DNA of 36,800 nucleotides from an uncultured Collinsella sp. GTDB taxonomy: Bacteria; Actinomycetota; Coriobacteriia; Coriobacteriales; Coriobacteriaceae. Below the pieces are notes generated by a model that did no database searches, was not told the origin of the DNA, and saw only the letters and a program-made list of their open reading frames with translations. Location of the stretch: positions 1 through 36,800 of the forward strand of contig CABSKX010000020.1 of assembly GCA_902478365.1 (NCBI GenBank). The letters are read 5' to 3'. Below are positions 15,850 through 23,337 of this stretch, piece after piece. The number at the start of each line of letters is the position of its first letter. Positions within the stretch are counted from its first letter, which is position 1. Made by a program: the position numbers and the translations under genes.

Positions 15850-16857
15850 TTACCTGCCGTCGTCCTGCTGCAGGCTGTCCTGTTCACTGAGGCGCGCCTG
15901 CCTGCTGGCCATGCGTGCGGGCTTGTCGGGATCGGGTACGGCCGTGGGCATGGGCTCGTCGACATGACCGCCCCACCAGCCGCCCACAAAGTTGAGCGTG
16001 TGGAACACGTTGATCACGGCGCCGGGATCAATGTCGCACACCAGCTTGATAATGTCCTGGCTCTCGTAGGTCGATACAACGGCGTGCAGCAGGTACATCT
16101 TCTCGCGGCTGTATCCGCCAATGACCTCGGCGCAGCTAATGCCGTGCTGAAAATGGTCAACATAGGCGGTCATGACCTCGTCCGCCTTGCGCGTCGTGAT
16201 CTGCAGCGTCACGCGGTCGTAGCGACGATAGAAACTGTCGATGGTCTTGGTCGAAATAAACTGGAACACGATGGAGTACGCCGCCTTGTCCCAGCCAAAC
16301 ATAAAGCCAAAGATCGCCAGGATAAAGCAGTTGAAACCAAAGATGACGCCCCAGATGGTCTTGCCCGTGTGATTGGAAACCCACAGCGCGATAAAGTCGG
16401 TGCCGCCGGTGGATGCGCCGGATTTAAGCGCGATAGCAGCGCCCAGACCCGAGACCACGCCGCCAAAAATGATGAGCATGATCTTGTCGCCCAAAAACGG
16501 AGCGAAGTGAAAGACGTTGAGAAACAGCGATGAGAGCACGACCTGCATCATCGAGAAGATGACGAAGCGCTTGCTAATGCCGCTCCAACATAGGAGCGCC
16601 ACGGGGATGTTGAGCGCGAGCATACCGAGCGAGATGTCGATGTGAACGCCGCCGAGCGAGGTAACGCGATCGAGCAGGACCGCGACGCCGGTGAGGCCGC
16701 TCGGAAGCAGGTCGGCGGGCTGAATGAACGCCTGGATCAGGAATGTCTGGAGAACGGCGGAAATTGTGACCGCCACGGCAGTAATGGCGCGGCGGACGAT
16801 GGTGAGACGGCCGAGCACGAGCACTCGGTCCGTGAGCTGATCGATGGCGTTCGCCAC
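15850..16857 (-). CDS. YitT family membrane protein (DUF2179)
   Basis: 335-aa integral membrane protein with five or so hydrophobic helices in the N-terminal two thirds (for example GGVVSGLGAAIALKSGASTG, typical of the YitT family) and a cytosolic DUF2179 domain near the C-terminus (KADEVMTAYVDHFQHGISC, then KMYLLHAVVSTYE). The function is unknown for the family. The GTG at 16857 is chosen because AAAGGAG lies about 6 nt before it; the frame open to 16956 would add a hydrophilic tail with no ribosome site. The C-terminus carries an extra charged tail after the domain (PDPDKPARMASRQARL). No obvious functional link to neighbours. Confidence 0.85.
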   Translation of the reverse strand: MANAIDQLTDRVLVLGRLTIVRRAITAVAVTISAVLQTFLIQAFIQPADLLPSGLTGVAVLLDRVTSLGGVHIDISLGMLALNIPVALLCWSGISKRFVIFSMMQVVLSSLFLNVFHFAPFLGDKIMLIIFGGVVSGLGAAIALKSGASTGGTDFIALWVSNHTGKTIWGVIFGFNCFILAIFGFMFGWDKAAYSIVFQFISTKTIDSFYRRYDRVTLQITTRKADEVMTAYVDHFQHGISCAEVIGGYSREKMYLLHAVVSTYESQDIIKLVCDIDPGAVINVFHTLNFVGGWWGGHVDEPMPTAVPDPDKPARMASRQARLSEQDSLQQDDGR

Positions 16858-16995
16858 GCGGGCTCCTTTCGAAGGCAAATCTAGTTGTGAGGCATGTCGG
16901 CGATTGTAGCACGGAGCGTGCGAGGGCGCTTCAATTCGCCCTCCCTCGACAACCAAAACGGGACCAGCAACCCCACGACCAAAGGCCCAAATTAC

Positions 16996-17115
16996 AAGTG
17001 AGTAGACTTTTTACGATCTGCAGAGCGCACCCAAAAACCGCCACCCCTGTGACCTGCGGTTTTACAAAGGAAGATATGCATTGTGCTCGGCCTGCGTCAA
17101 AAGGTCTACTCACTT
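16996..17115. repeat. 120-bp imperfect inverted repeat with internal hairpin
   Basis: Outer arms AAGTGAGTAGAC (16996-17007) and their complement (17104-17115) are perfect and then continue imperfectly (TTTTTACG against the complement of CGTCAAAAG). Inside, AAAACCGC and GCGGTTTT form a second stem (about 17034-17062). It fills much of the 355-bp gap between the YitT and HAD genes. Confidence 0.75.
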
Positions 17116-17212
17116 AGCCCGAATCGAAGCCAAACGGATCAAAATCGAAACCAAATTGAGCCAGTCCACCGCAAAAAACGTTTGAATCCGTGCTTCTCGC
17201 GGCGGATTGACA
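17116..17212. other. Remainder of the gap between the YitT and HAD genes
   Basis: AAATCGAA-like words repeat around 17121-17150. No gene, terminator or RNA was recognised. Confidence 0.35.
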
Positions 17213-17842
17213 CTACAAAGCGGCCAAAATGTCGGTCAGATTATCGATAACGGCATCGGCTCGCGATTGATCGAGGTTGACGCCCTCGTGCGGACGCAGC
17301 GCCAGGACGCGGGCGCCGGAGCGCTTGCCGGCCTCGATGCCCAAAGGCGAGTCCTCGATAACCAGGCACTCGGCAGGCTCCACCCCCAGCGCCTCCATGG
17401 CACGCAAATAGATCTCGGGATCGGGCTTAAACGCACTGCACTCGTGACCGCTGATGGTGTAGTCCAGCACATCGGCAATGCCGGCAATCTCCACCAGCTC
17501 GTCAATAAGCTCGCGATAGGACGAGCTCGCGATGGCACACTTCACGCCGCGCTCGTGCAGCTCACGCATCACCGGCTCCGTCTGCTCGTTGAGCAGCTCG
17601 GCATACGGAACGGGGTGGTCCGGGCTGTAGACCTGCTTATACTCCACGCGCAGGCGCTCGCGCAGCTCAACATCGTCGGGCACCAGCGCCTCCCAAATGG
17701 CCGGCTCGTTAGACCCCGAAAGATCGGGGATCTCGTCAAAGTGAAAGCCCTTCTCCTCCATAAACGCCACGCGGCGACGGTTGTAGAACCACTCGGTATC
17801 GACCAGCACGCCGTCCATGTCAAACAGCACTGCTTTGATCAT
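17213..17842 (-). CDS. HAD superfamily phosphatase / beta-phosphoglucomutase-like
   Basis: 209-aa haloacid dehalogenase-type phosphotransferase with an alpha-helical cap (subfamily I). Motif I is FDMDGVLVD with nucleophile Asp8 and acid/base Asp10, motif II is ASSS, the motif III Lys is in FKPDPEIY, and motif IV is IEDSPLGIEAG. The layout suits sugar-phosphate phosphatases or beta-phosphoglucomutase. The ATG at 17842 (MIKAVLFD) is favoured because GGGAGGAG lies 6 nt before it. The gene lies just downstream of the PTS-SIS operon on the same strand, separated by a strong terminator. It may therefore act on the same sugar while having its own promoter. Confidence 0.88.
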   Translation of the reverse strand: MIKAVLFDMDGVLVDTEWFYNRRRVAFMEEKGFHFDEIPDLSGSNEPAIWEALVPDDVELRERLRVEYKQVYSPDHPVPYAELLNEQTEPVMRELHERGVKCAIASSSYRELIDELVEIAGIADVLDYTISGHECSAFKPDPEIYLRAMEALGVEPAECLVIEDSPLGIEAGKRSGARVLALRPHEGVNLDQSRADAVIDNLTDILAAL

Positions 17843-17860
17843 ACGCATCTCCTCCCACCT

Positions 17861-17902
17861 GCCAAAAAGGGTCAGGTTTATTTTGGTGGGTTTTATCTGG
17901 GG
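17861..17902. repeat. Inverted repeat family 2, copy B
   Basis: Matches the reverse complement of 6112-6160 over about 45 bp; the 25-bp block 17871-17895 differs at one base. Both copies keep the flanking GGTTTTATCTGGG. It lies directly upstream of the ribosome site of the HAD gene. Confidence 0.85.
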
Positions 17903-17936
17903 TTTTACGGCGCGACAGACGCACCCTCCCCAGAGC

Positions 17937-17969
17937 AAAAAAGGGGATGGGGCGCAAACCCCATCCCCT
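17937..17969 (-). terminator. Terminator of the PTS-SIS operon
   Basis: On the minus strand a perfect 11-bp stem (AGGGGATGGGG with its complement) is followed by TTTTTT, 34 bp after the stop of the SIS gene. Confidence 0.92.
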
Positions 17970-18002
17970 CTCAATCAACCCGTAAGGTCTACTTACTTGT
18001 GA

Positions 18003-18986
18003 TTAGTAGGAAAGCTTCCACATGTAGCGACGCATGGTCAGCGGGTGCTGACGGGCCTCGGCGATCTGGTTGCCGTACTCGCGCATAACGGCGAGGTGCA
18101 GCAGCGGGTTGAAGTAGGTGACGACGCTCGCGGGCACAGCGTCAGCCAGGCCGTAGTCCTTGGAGTCGATCAGAGCGACCTTGGCGCCCATGCGCTTAAG
18201 GAAGGTGAGGGCGCGGGCGTCCATCGGACGGGTAGCGCCATCGGACATGAAGAAGACGTAGGGCTTACCCTCGGTGGAAACCTCGAACGGGCCGTGGAAG
18301 TACTCACCGGTGTTGTAGGCAGCGGCGTCGATCCACTGCATCTCGGTGAACAGGAAGGCGGCGTGAGAATAAGCCATCTTCTCGGAGGCACCGGAAGCCA
18401 TGAAGTAGATCATCTTGTCGTCCTTGAAGTCCTGAGCGAACTTCTTGGCGAGCTTCTTGCAGGACTGAGCGGCGTTCTCGCAGAGCTCGAAGACGTTGGT
18501 GAGGCCGGTGATCATGTCCTCGTAGTGGTCATAGCCCTCGGTCTGCTGAAGGATCTCGACAGCAAGAGCGATGGCGTAGCCGGGCTTCTCGCACTTGGCA
18601 GCGAAGTTGGCGTGGAAGCCGTGAACGATGACGTAGTCAGCGTCGACGGTCAGAGCGGAGCCAGCCTTGTTGGTGAGGGAGACGACCGGGCAGTTGTGCT
18701 TCTTGGCGGTCTTGTTGGCCTCGACGGTCTCGGGCGTGGAGCCACCGAGGGAGCAGGTGATCACGAAGGTGTGCTCGTTGACCCAGGAAGGCGTGTCGTA
18801 GTTGAACTCGTTAGCGGTGAAGATCTGAACGTTCAGCTTGTCCGTGTTGTTGGCCAGGAAGTACTTGGCGGGGTAAAGGTCGGACATGGAAGCGCCGCAG
18901 CCGACGAAAGCGACGCTGTGGATCTCGTGGTTGGACAGGACGTCAGCGACGATCTGCTTAGGGAGGTTAAGGTCGATCTCGTACAT
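18003..18986 (-). CDS. SIS-domain deglycase-like enzyme of the PTS operon
   Basis: 327 aa, two SIS folds. Sugar-phosphate loops: VGCGASMSDLYPAKYF, then ITCSLGGSTPETVEA in the first half and FMASGASEKMAYSHAAF in the second. The FrlB/AgaS-type EYFHGPFEVSTEG carries the likely catalytic His. The C-terminus MRRYMWKLSY nearly matches the paralogue at 23338-24330. It is the last gene after IIAB, IIC and IID. The same layout is known from gfr (glucoselysine) and frl-type systems, where the SIS enzyme splits the phosphorylated Amadori product into glucose-6-phosphate and lysine. The substrate here is inferred only. The ATG at 18986 follows AAAGGA by 9 nt; the long frame to 19085 is not needed. Confidence 0.87.
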   Translation of the reverse strand: MYEIDLNLPKQIVADVLSNHEIHSVAFVGCGASMSDLYPAKYFLANNTDKLNVQIFTANEFNYDTPSWVNEHTFVITCSLGGSTPETVEANKTAKKHNCPVVSLTNKAGSALTVDADYVIVHGFHANFAAKCEKPGYAIALAVEILQQTEGYDHYEDMITGLTNVFELCENAAQSCKKLAKKFAQDFKDDKMIYFMASGASEKMAYSHAAFLFTEMQWIDAAAYNTGEYFHGPFEVSTEGKPYVFFMSDGATRPMDARALTFLKRMGAKVALIDSKDYGLADAVPASVVTYFNPLLHLAVMREYGNQIAEARQHPLTMRRYMWKLSY

Positions 18987-19120
18987 CTGACACATTCCTT
19001 TCGATTTTTGCGGCGCCACATTGCCGGGCGCTCGCAGGGTTACCGTGGTTTGGGCCGAGTCGCCGGCCCGTTGAGGATGCGACAAAGAGACTATCCCATT
19101 GTCGCATTTTGGGGATGGAA

Positions 19121-19151
19121 GCCTGCCTGGGGTATGGGATGCCAGGCAGGC
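19121..19151 (-). terminator. Intra-operon hairpin between IID and SIS genes
   Basis: GCCTGCCTGG (19121-19130) pairs exactly with CCAGGCAGGC (19142-19151). No T run follows on the minus strand, so it more likely attenuates or stabilises the IID transcript than ends the operon. Confidence 0.5.
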
Positions 19152-19185
19152 CCCCGGGGGAAAGCGGTTAGGCGCTTGGTCGCGA

Positions 19186-20019
19186 CTAGGCCAGGATGCC
19201 GGCCGCGGAGAGGGCGATGCCGCCCACGATGGCGATCACGAGAAGCCAACCGGTGTTGACGTTCTTCTTGATGAGCCAGTACATAAGGCCGGTGAGGCCA
19301 AGGGAGATCATCTGGGGCATCATGCCGTCCAGGATGTCCTGGATAACGACGGTGCCCTCAGCGAACTGCAGCGGGGTGGTGGCGCCAATCAGCGTAGCGA
19401 TCATGCCGCCCACGGACATAAGGCCCACGATGCCGCAGACATACATGAGCTTCTCCATGAGGTCGCCGCCCTGAAGCTTGCTCAGGTACTCGTGGCCGCC
19501 CTGATAGCCCATCTTGGCTGCGAACCAGGTGATCAGCACGGAGGGGACGATGGAGATGAGAAGGGCCAGGATCGGGCCCATGATGGAGCCCTGCTGAGCC
19601 AGCTGAACGCCCAAGCCAAAGGCGATAACGCGGATGGTGCCCTGGAAGAAGGAGTCACCGATGCCGGAAAGCGGGCCCATAAGGGAGGTCTTGACCGCGT
19701 TAATCGAATCGGGGTTGAAGTTCTCGGGATCCTTGGCGTACTCCTCCTCCATGGAGGCGGCGAGGCCCAGGATGAAAGCGCTCGTCTGCGGGGTGCAGTT
19801 GTAGAACGCCATGTGACGGTGGTAAGCCTCTTTCTTAGCAGCAAGCTGCTTGGGGTCGGACTCGTCCGGATAGAGGCGATCGAGCGTGGGAACCATACCG
19901 TAGAGGAAGCCCATGTTCATCTGACGCTCGTAGTTCCAAGAGGCCTGGATGGCCCAGGAGCGCCAGAAGAACTGGCTGACCTTCTTGTTCAGGGACACGT
20001 CCTTGGTTGCGGTTGCCAT
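19186..20019 (-). CDS. PTS mannose-family IID component
   Basis: 277-aa membrane subunit of a mannose/sorbose-class phosphotransferase permease. Typical IID features are FFWRSWAIQASWNYERQMNM near the N-terminus, LMGPLSGIGDSFFQGTIRV in the middle, and hydrophobic helices at the C-terminal end (MISLGLTGLMYWLIKKNVN). With IIC it forms the sugar channel. The ATG at 20019 has AGGAGG 8 nt upstream; the longer frame to 20136 overlaps the IIC gene and is rejected. It begins 13 bp after the IIC stop. Confidence 0.94.
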   Translation of the reverse strand: MATATKDVSLNKKVSQFFWRSWAIQASWNYERQMNMGFLYGMVPTLDRLYPDESDPKQLAAKKEAYHRHMAFYNCTPQTSAFILGLAASMEEEYAKDPENFNPDSINAVKTSLMGPLSGIGDSFFQGTIRVIAFGLGVQLAQQGSIMGPILALLISIVPSVLITWFAAKMGYQGGHEYLSKLQGGDLMEKLMYVCGIVGLMSVGGMIATLIGATTPLQFAEGTVVIQDILDGMMPQMISLGLTGLMYWLIKKNVNTGWLLVIAIVGGIALSAAGILA

Positions 20020-20032
20020 AGTGTGTTCCTCC

Positions 20033-20827
20033 TTAGTCTTCGTCGTCTTCGAGCGGATCGTAGTCGGAATCGACACCGGCGGCTGCATGGGAACCGTTGA
20101 ACTTGAAGCCCATGAAGACGACAGCCAGGCACACACCGATCAGAGCGACCGCGATGACGGACAGGTTGAGGTAAGCGGCGAGCAGGAAACCGATGAACAG
20201 GAACGGAGTCATACCCTTCTTGATCATCATGGTGAGCAGCAGGGCCAAGCCGTAGGCGGTCATGATCTTGGTCGAAACGTTAAGACCAGTGGACAGCCAC
20301 TCGGGAACCATGTTGACGATGGCCTGAACCAGGTCGGTGCCAACAAAAACGGCGAGGAAGATCGGCAGGAAGTACATGATGGCGTACAGACCGGAGCCGG
20401 CGCAGATGTGCATACGGTAGGCGGTCTTGAACTTTCCGTTATCGATCGCGTTATCTGCCACATGGGTGAGGACGGCGATGATGGAACGGAACACGATGCC
20501 GAGGAGCTGACCCAGGACGGCGACCGGGATGGCGATCGTCATGGCGGTCTCGGCGGAAGCGTCGGTCAGGCACGCAAAGGCAGCGGCCACGATGCCGCCC
20601 AGGACCATATCGGGCGGAACGGCGGCGCCGACCTGCACCAGGCCCATGGACACGAGCTCGACGGCGGCACCGACGGCAAGGCCGGTGGGCACATCGCCCA
20701 GCAGCAGACCGACGAGCGTAGCGCCAACGAGGGGCTGCTCGAAGTTAAGACGACCGAGCAGGCGGGAGTCCCACATGCAGAACACGCCGACGAGGCCGAC
20801 GAGCACCGCACTGATGAACGTATTCAT
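20033..20827 (-). CDS. PTS mannose/sorbose-family IIC component
   Basis: 264-aa polytopic membrane protein. The family core is clear: LNFEQPLVGATLVGLLLGD, then GLAVGAAVELVSMGLVQVGA and DMVLGGIVAAAFA. It translocates the sugar together with IID while IIAB supplies phosphate. AAAGGAGAAGGGT precedes the ATG. It is the second gene of the operon, 36 bp after IIAB. The C-terminal tail is acidic (DYDPLEDDED). Confidence 0.94.
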   Translation of the reverse strand: MNTFISAVLVGLVGVFCMWDSRLLGRLNFEQPLVGATLVGLLLGDVPTGLAVGAAVELVSMGLVQVGAAVPPDMVLGGIVAAAFACLTDASAETAMTIAIPVAVLGQLLGIVFRSIIAVLTHVADNAIDNGKFKTAYRMHICAGSGLYAIMYFLPIFLAVFVGTDLVQAIVNMVPEWLSTGLNVSTKIMTAYGLALLLTMMIKKGMTPFLFIGFLLAAYLNLSVIAVALIGVCLAVVFMGFKFNGSHAAAGVDSDYDPLEDDED

Positions 20828-20863
20828 ACCCTTCTCCTTTCAGTCAGGCAAAAGCCTGGTTGA

Positions 20864-21787
20864 TTACAGGTTGGCGTCGATGTCGACGCTCTGATACGTA
20901 GGGGTCTGCTGGACATAGAGCTTAATGCCCATGTCGAGCAGCTGGTTGACGTCGGCCTTCTGGGTGGCGTCGAGGAAGACGGAGCTGTCCTTGCCGCCGA
21001 CCTGATCGGCACCGTCGTGGTTGGCGGTGGCGCCCAGGTTGATGGCGTCGAGCTTGTAGCCCTGGCAGAACTGCAGCATCTCGGCCGTGTTGCCAAAGAC
21101 GAACATGACGCGCTCGCCGAGGGTGTTGAGCTTGTCCATCTTGGCGAGGGCACGCTCGACGGTGAAGACGTTCAGGCGCACGCCCTGGGGCTTGGCCAGC
21201 TTAAGAGCGCCCTTCTTGATGTCATCGTTGGCAGCAGCGTTGTCGACGACGATGATGCGCTCGGCCTGAACCTTGGTGGTCCAGGTAAAGACGACCTGGC
21301 CGTGCAGCAGACGGTAGTCAAGACGTGCGAGGACGATCTTGGCGGGACCGGAGCTGTGACGGGACGCCTTGGCTTTCTTGGCGGGAGCCGCGGCGGCCTC
21401 GACCGGTGCGTTGGGGTTGGTCAGACCGGTGCGGGCCTCGTTGATGAGGGCCGCGAGCTCGGCGCCCTTGACGGGGACGGGGCTCATAGCGAGCGTCAGT
21501 GCCAACGGAATGTTGAAACCGCTGACAACCGTGAACTTCGTGCCGTTCTTGGAAAGCTCGACCATGTTGTTGTTGACCGAGCTGCCGAGCATATCGGTCA
21601 GCACATAGACGGTGTCGTCCGCGTTGAACGTGGCGATCATAGCCTCAACCTTATTGGTGATGGGCTCCTTGTCGTCACGAGCAAGCGACACGACGTGGAC
21701 GTTCGACACGTCGCCGAGAACCATCTCGAGCGTGTCTTTGGCGCCTGCGGCCAGGCCGCCATGAGATGCGAGAATGATCTGATTCAT
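20864..21787 (-). CDS. PTS mannose-family fused IIA-IIB component
   Basis: 307-aa cytosolic phosphocarrier. The IIA domain (1-125) has the phosphorylated His9 in ILASHGGLAAG and TDMLGSSVNNN. An Ala/Pro/Lys-rich linker (125-148) joins it to IIB (149-307), whose phosphorylated His162 is in RLDYRLLHGQVVFTW. Most family members read DDR before the Leu; Tyr at that place is a minor oddity. The IIAB fusion distinguishes this system from the separate gfrA and gfrB genes. AGGAGGAGG lies before the ATG. It is the first gene of the IIAB-IIC-IID-SIS operon, with the operator and likely -10 box just upstream. Confidence 0.94.
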   Translation of the reverse strand: MNQIILASHGGLAAGAKDTLEMVLGDVSNVHVVSLARDDKEPITNKVEAMIATFNADDTVYVLTDMLGSSVNNNMVELSKNGTKFTVVSGFNIPLALTLAMSPVPVKGAELAALINEARTGLTNPNAPVEAAAAPAKKAKASRHSSGPAKIVLARLDYRLLHGQVVFTWTTKVQAERIIVVDNAAANDDIKKGALKLAKPQGVRLNVFTVERALAKMDKLNTLGERVMFVFGNTAEMLQFCQGYKLDAINLGATANHDGADQVGGKDSSVFLDATQKADVNQLLDMGIKLYVQQTPTYQSVDIDANL

Positions 21788-21812
21788 CTTGCCTCCTCCT
21801 TTTCGTTATGGT

Positions 21813-21839
21813 CATTATAACGTCTTATACGTTGCCTAT
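21813..21839 (-). promoter_or_regulatory. Operator and -10 region of the PTS operon
   Basis: TATAACGTCTTATACGTT (21816-21833) contains AACGT-5 bp-ACGTT, a perfect dyad. On the minus strand TATAAT (21814-21819) is a consensus -10 box that overlaps it, so a bound repressor would block the promoter. Confidence 0.6.
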
Positions 21840-21970
21840 ATTGCTAATTAGTATAAAGACCGTTCGCGGGTGAAAATCGACCGTTGACGGGTTTAACGTA
21901 CTTGAAACGTTGGGGCTGGATAGGCCGGCGCTGGCTGGATAACCCCAGGTCAGACGCCGCACACAATCCT

Positions 21971-23053
21971 CTATCGCACGAAGTACCAGGGGCTTTCCTG
22001 CACGGTGGGTTCCAGCGCGATGCCGGTGCGTTCCTTAAACAGATCCATGTCCTGCGATTTCTCCGTCCACCACGCGTTGGGCTTAAAGGTCATGCTCTCA
22101 ACGATATGGCCGACAAAGGCACTGTTGCGCAGCTTGGAGAAATCGGTGTTCATGATCAGGATGGACGCGAGCACCAGCACGATGCCCAGGACCTTGATCG
22201 CGCCGGCGGGCTCGGCATAGACACCAATGCCCACCAGTACGGTGACGACCGTCTCGAAAGACATTACGACGGGAACTTTCGATGTCTCGAGCCCCATGGA
22301 CAGACCCTGCATATATAAGATGTAGGCCACGGCTGTGGGGATGAGTCCAAAGCCAAGGAACAACAACAGCAGCTGTGGCGACATTGCCGCGGCGACATCC
22401 GGCCACGGAGCCGCGATAGCTGCCATAACCGCACCGCCAAAAACAAAGCCCCAAAACGTGACAGCCAGCGGGTGGACCGTCTTGGTTGCTATCCGGCTAA
22501 ACACCGCAAGCGACGCACCGCAAAAGCCTGCAATCACGCCCGACGTGACGCCCCAAACCGAAAAATGAAAACCGGAAAGGTCGCCATTGGTCACCGCAAG
22601 CACGCAGCCAACGATGTTAAAGACAATGGCAACGAGCTTGTTGGGGGTCACGTCCTCGCGATAAAGCACGCGGCCGAGCATGACGCCAAACACCGGCGAG
22701 GTGTAGAGCAGCACCGAGGCCGTGGACATGCCCACCTCGCCCATGCACTCGTAATAGCAGGTGTTGGCGACGGCCAAGCCGACGATACCGACAAGTGCGC
22801 AGGGGACGAGCTCTTTGGGGCTTGCCTTGAATAGCGCCAGGGGACCCTGAGCCACGGTAGACCCCTCACCCGGACGGCAGCCCATAAACATCAGGACCGG
22901 CGCCAAGACAAGCGCTCCGACCAACAAGCGAAAGGCAGCCATGCTCTGGGACGAAACGCCCATGGCCGCAATGCCGTTTACAAAGATTCCGATGCTGCCC
23001 CACATAAGCGCGGCGATCAGCACCAGCACATAGCCCAGATTGCTTTTCTTCAA
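21971..23053 (-). CDS. EamA/DMT family transporter
   Basis: About 360-aa transporter of the drug/metabolite superfamily, with ten predicted helices arranged as two EamA repeats. The first begins YVLVLIAALMWGSIGIF; the second contains FHFSVWGVTSGVIAGFCGAS and ends in IKVLGIVLVLASILIM. A hydrophilic tail of about 50 residues follows (ending ALEPTVQESPWYFVR), longer than usual. The TTG at 23053 is preferred because AGGAGG lies 5 nt before it; the ATG at 23089 has no good site. Its promoter carries the same TATAACGT-type site as the PTS operon and the GntR gene. Export of an amino acid or catabolic by-product of the imported conjugate is a possible role. Confidence 0.88.
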   Translation of the reverse strand: MKKSNLGYVLVLIAALMWGSIGIFVNGIAAMGVSSQSMAAFRLLVGALVLAPVLMFMGCRPGEGSTVAQGPLALFKASPKELVPCALVGIVGLAVANTCYYECMGEVGMSTASVLLYTSPVFGVMLGRVLYREDVTPNKLVAIVFNIVGCVLAVTNGDLSGFHFSVWGVTSGVIAGFCGASLAVFSRIATKTVHPLAVTFWGFVFGGAVMAAIAAPWPDVAAAMSPQLLLLFLGFGLIPTAVAYILYMQGLSMGLETSKVPVVMSFETVVTVLVGIGVYAEPAGAIKVLGIVLVLASILIMNTDFSKLRNSAFVGHIVESMTFKPNAWWTEKSQDMDLFKERTGIALEPTVQESPWYFVR

Positions 23054-23091
23054 CGCAGCCTCCTCGGTATTGTTTCCAATATGTTTCACAC

Positions 23092-23112
23092 TACGTTATA
23101 GTCGTTATATAC
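23092..23112 (-). promoter_or_regulatory. TATAACGT-type operator and -10 box of the EamA gene
   Basis: Read on the minus strand this is GTATATAACGACTATAACGT. TATAAC (23095-23100) is a likely -10 box, with TCTTGA 17 bp before it. The first ten bases equal the site upstream of the GntR gene. Confidence 0.55.
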
Positions 23113-23147
23113 ATTTTTCAAGACACAAATCGCCGAACGGAAAAATG

Positions 23148-23227
23148 ATCCGCTGGGGATGGAGGAAAACGGATCACTGAGGGGCTGGTCTGAGTCAGTG
23201 ATCCGTTTTCCTCCATCCCCAGCGGAT
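23148..23227. repeat. Perfect 33-bp inverted repeat
   Basis: Arms at 23148-23180 and 23195-23227 are exact complements around a 14-bp loop. They carry ATCCGTTTTCCTCCATCCCC-type sequence. It lies between the EamA start and the SIS gene end, both on the minus strand. Confidence 0.93.
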
Positions 23228-23236
23228 TACTTGGCG

Positions 23237-23301
23237 GTTGCGGTGAAATAGTTCCTAAATAGAGGCTTCAAGCCCCCAAACAGGAACTATTCCACCGCAA
23301 C
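23237..23301. repeat. 20-bp inverted repeat next to the 33-bp repeat
   Basis: GTTGCGGTGAAATAGTTCCT (23237-23256) pairs with 23282-23301 with one mismatch; a GGCTTCAAGCC stem sits in the loop. It lies 36 bp after the stop of the SIS gene and may end that transcript, though no T run follows. Confidence 0.85.
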
Positions 23302-23337
23302 TTATGAGGACATCGAGCTGTTAGGCCGCTCTATCCC

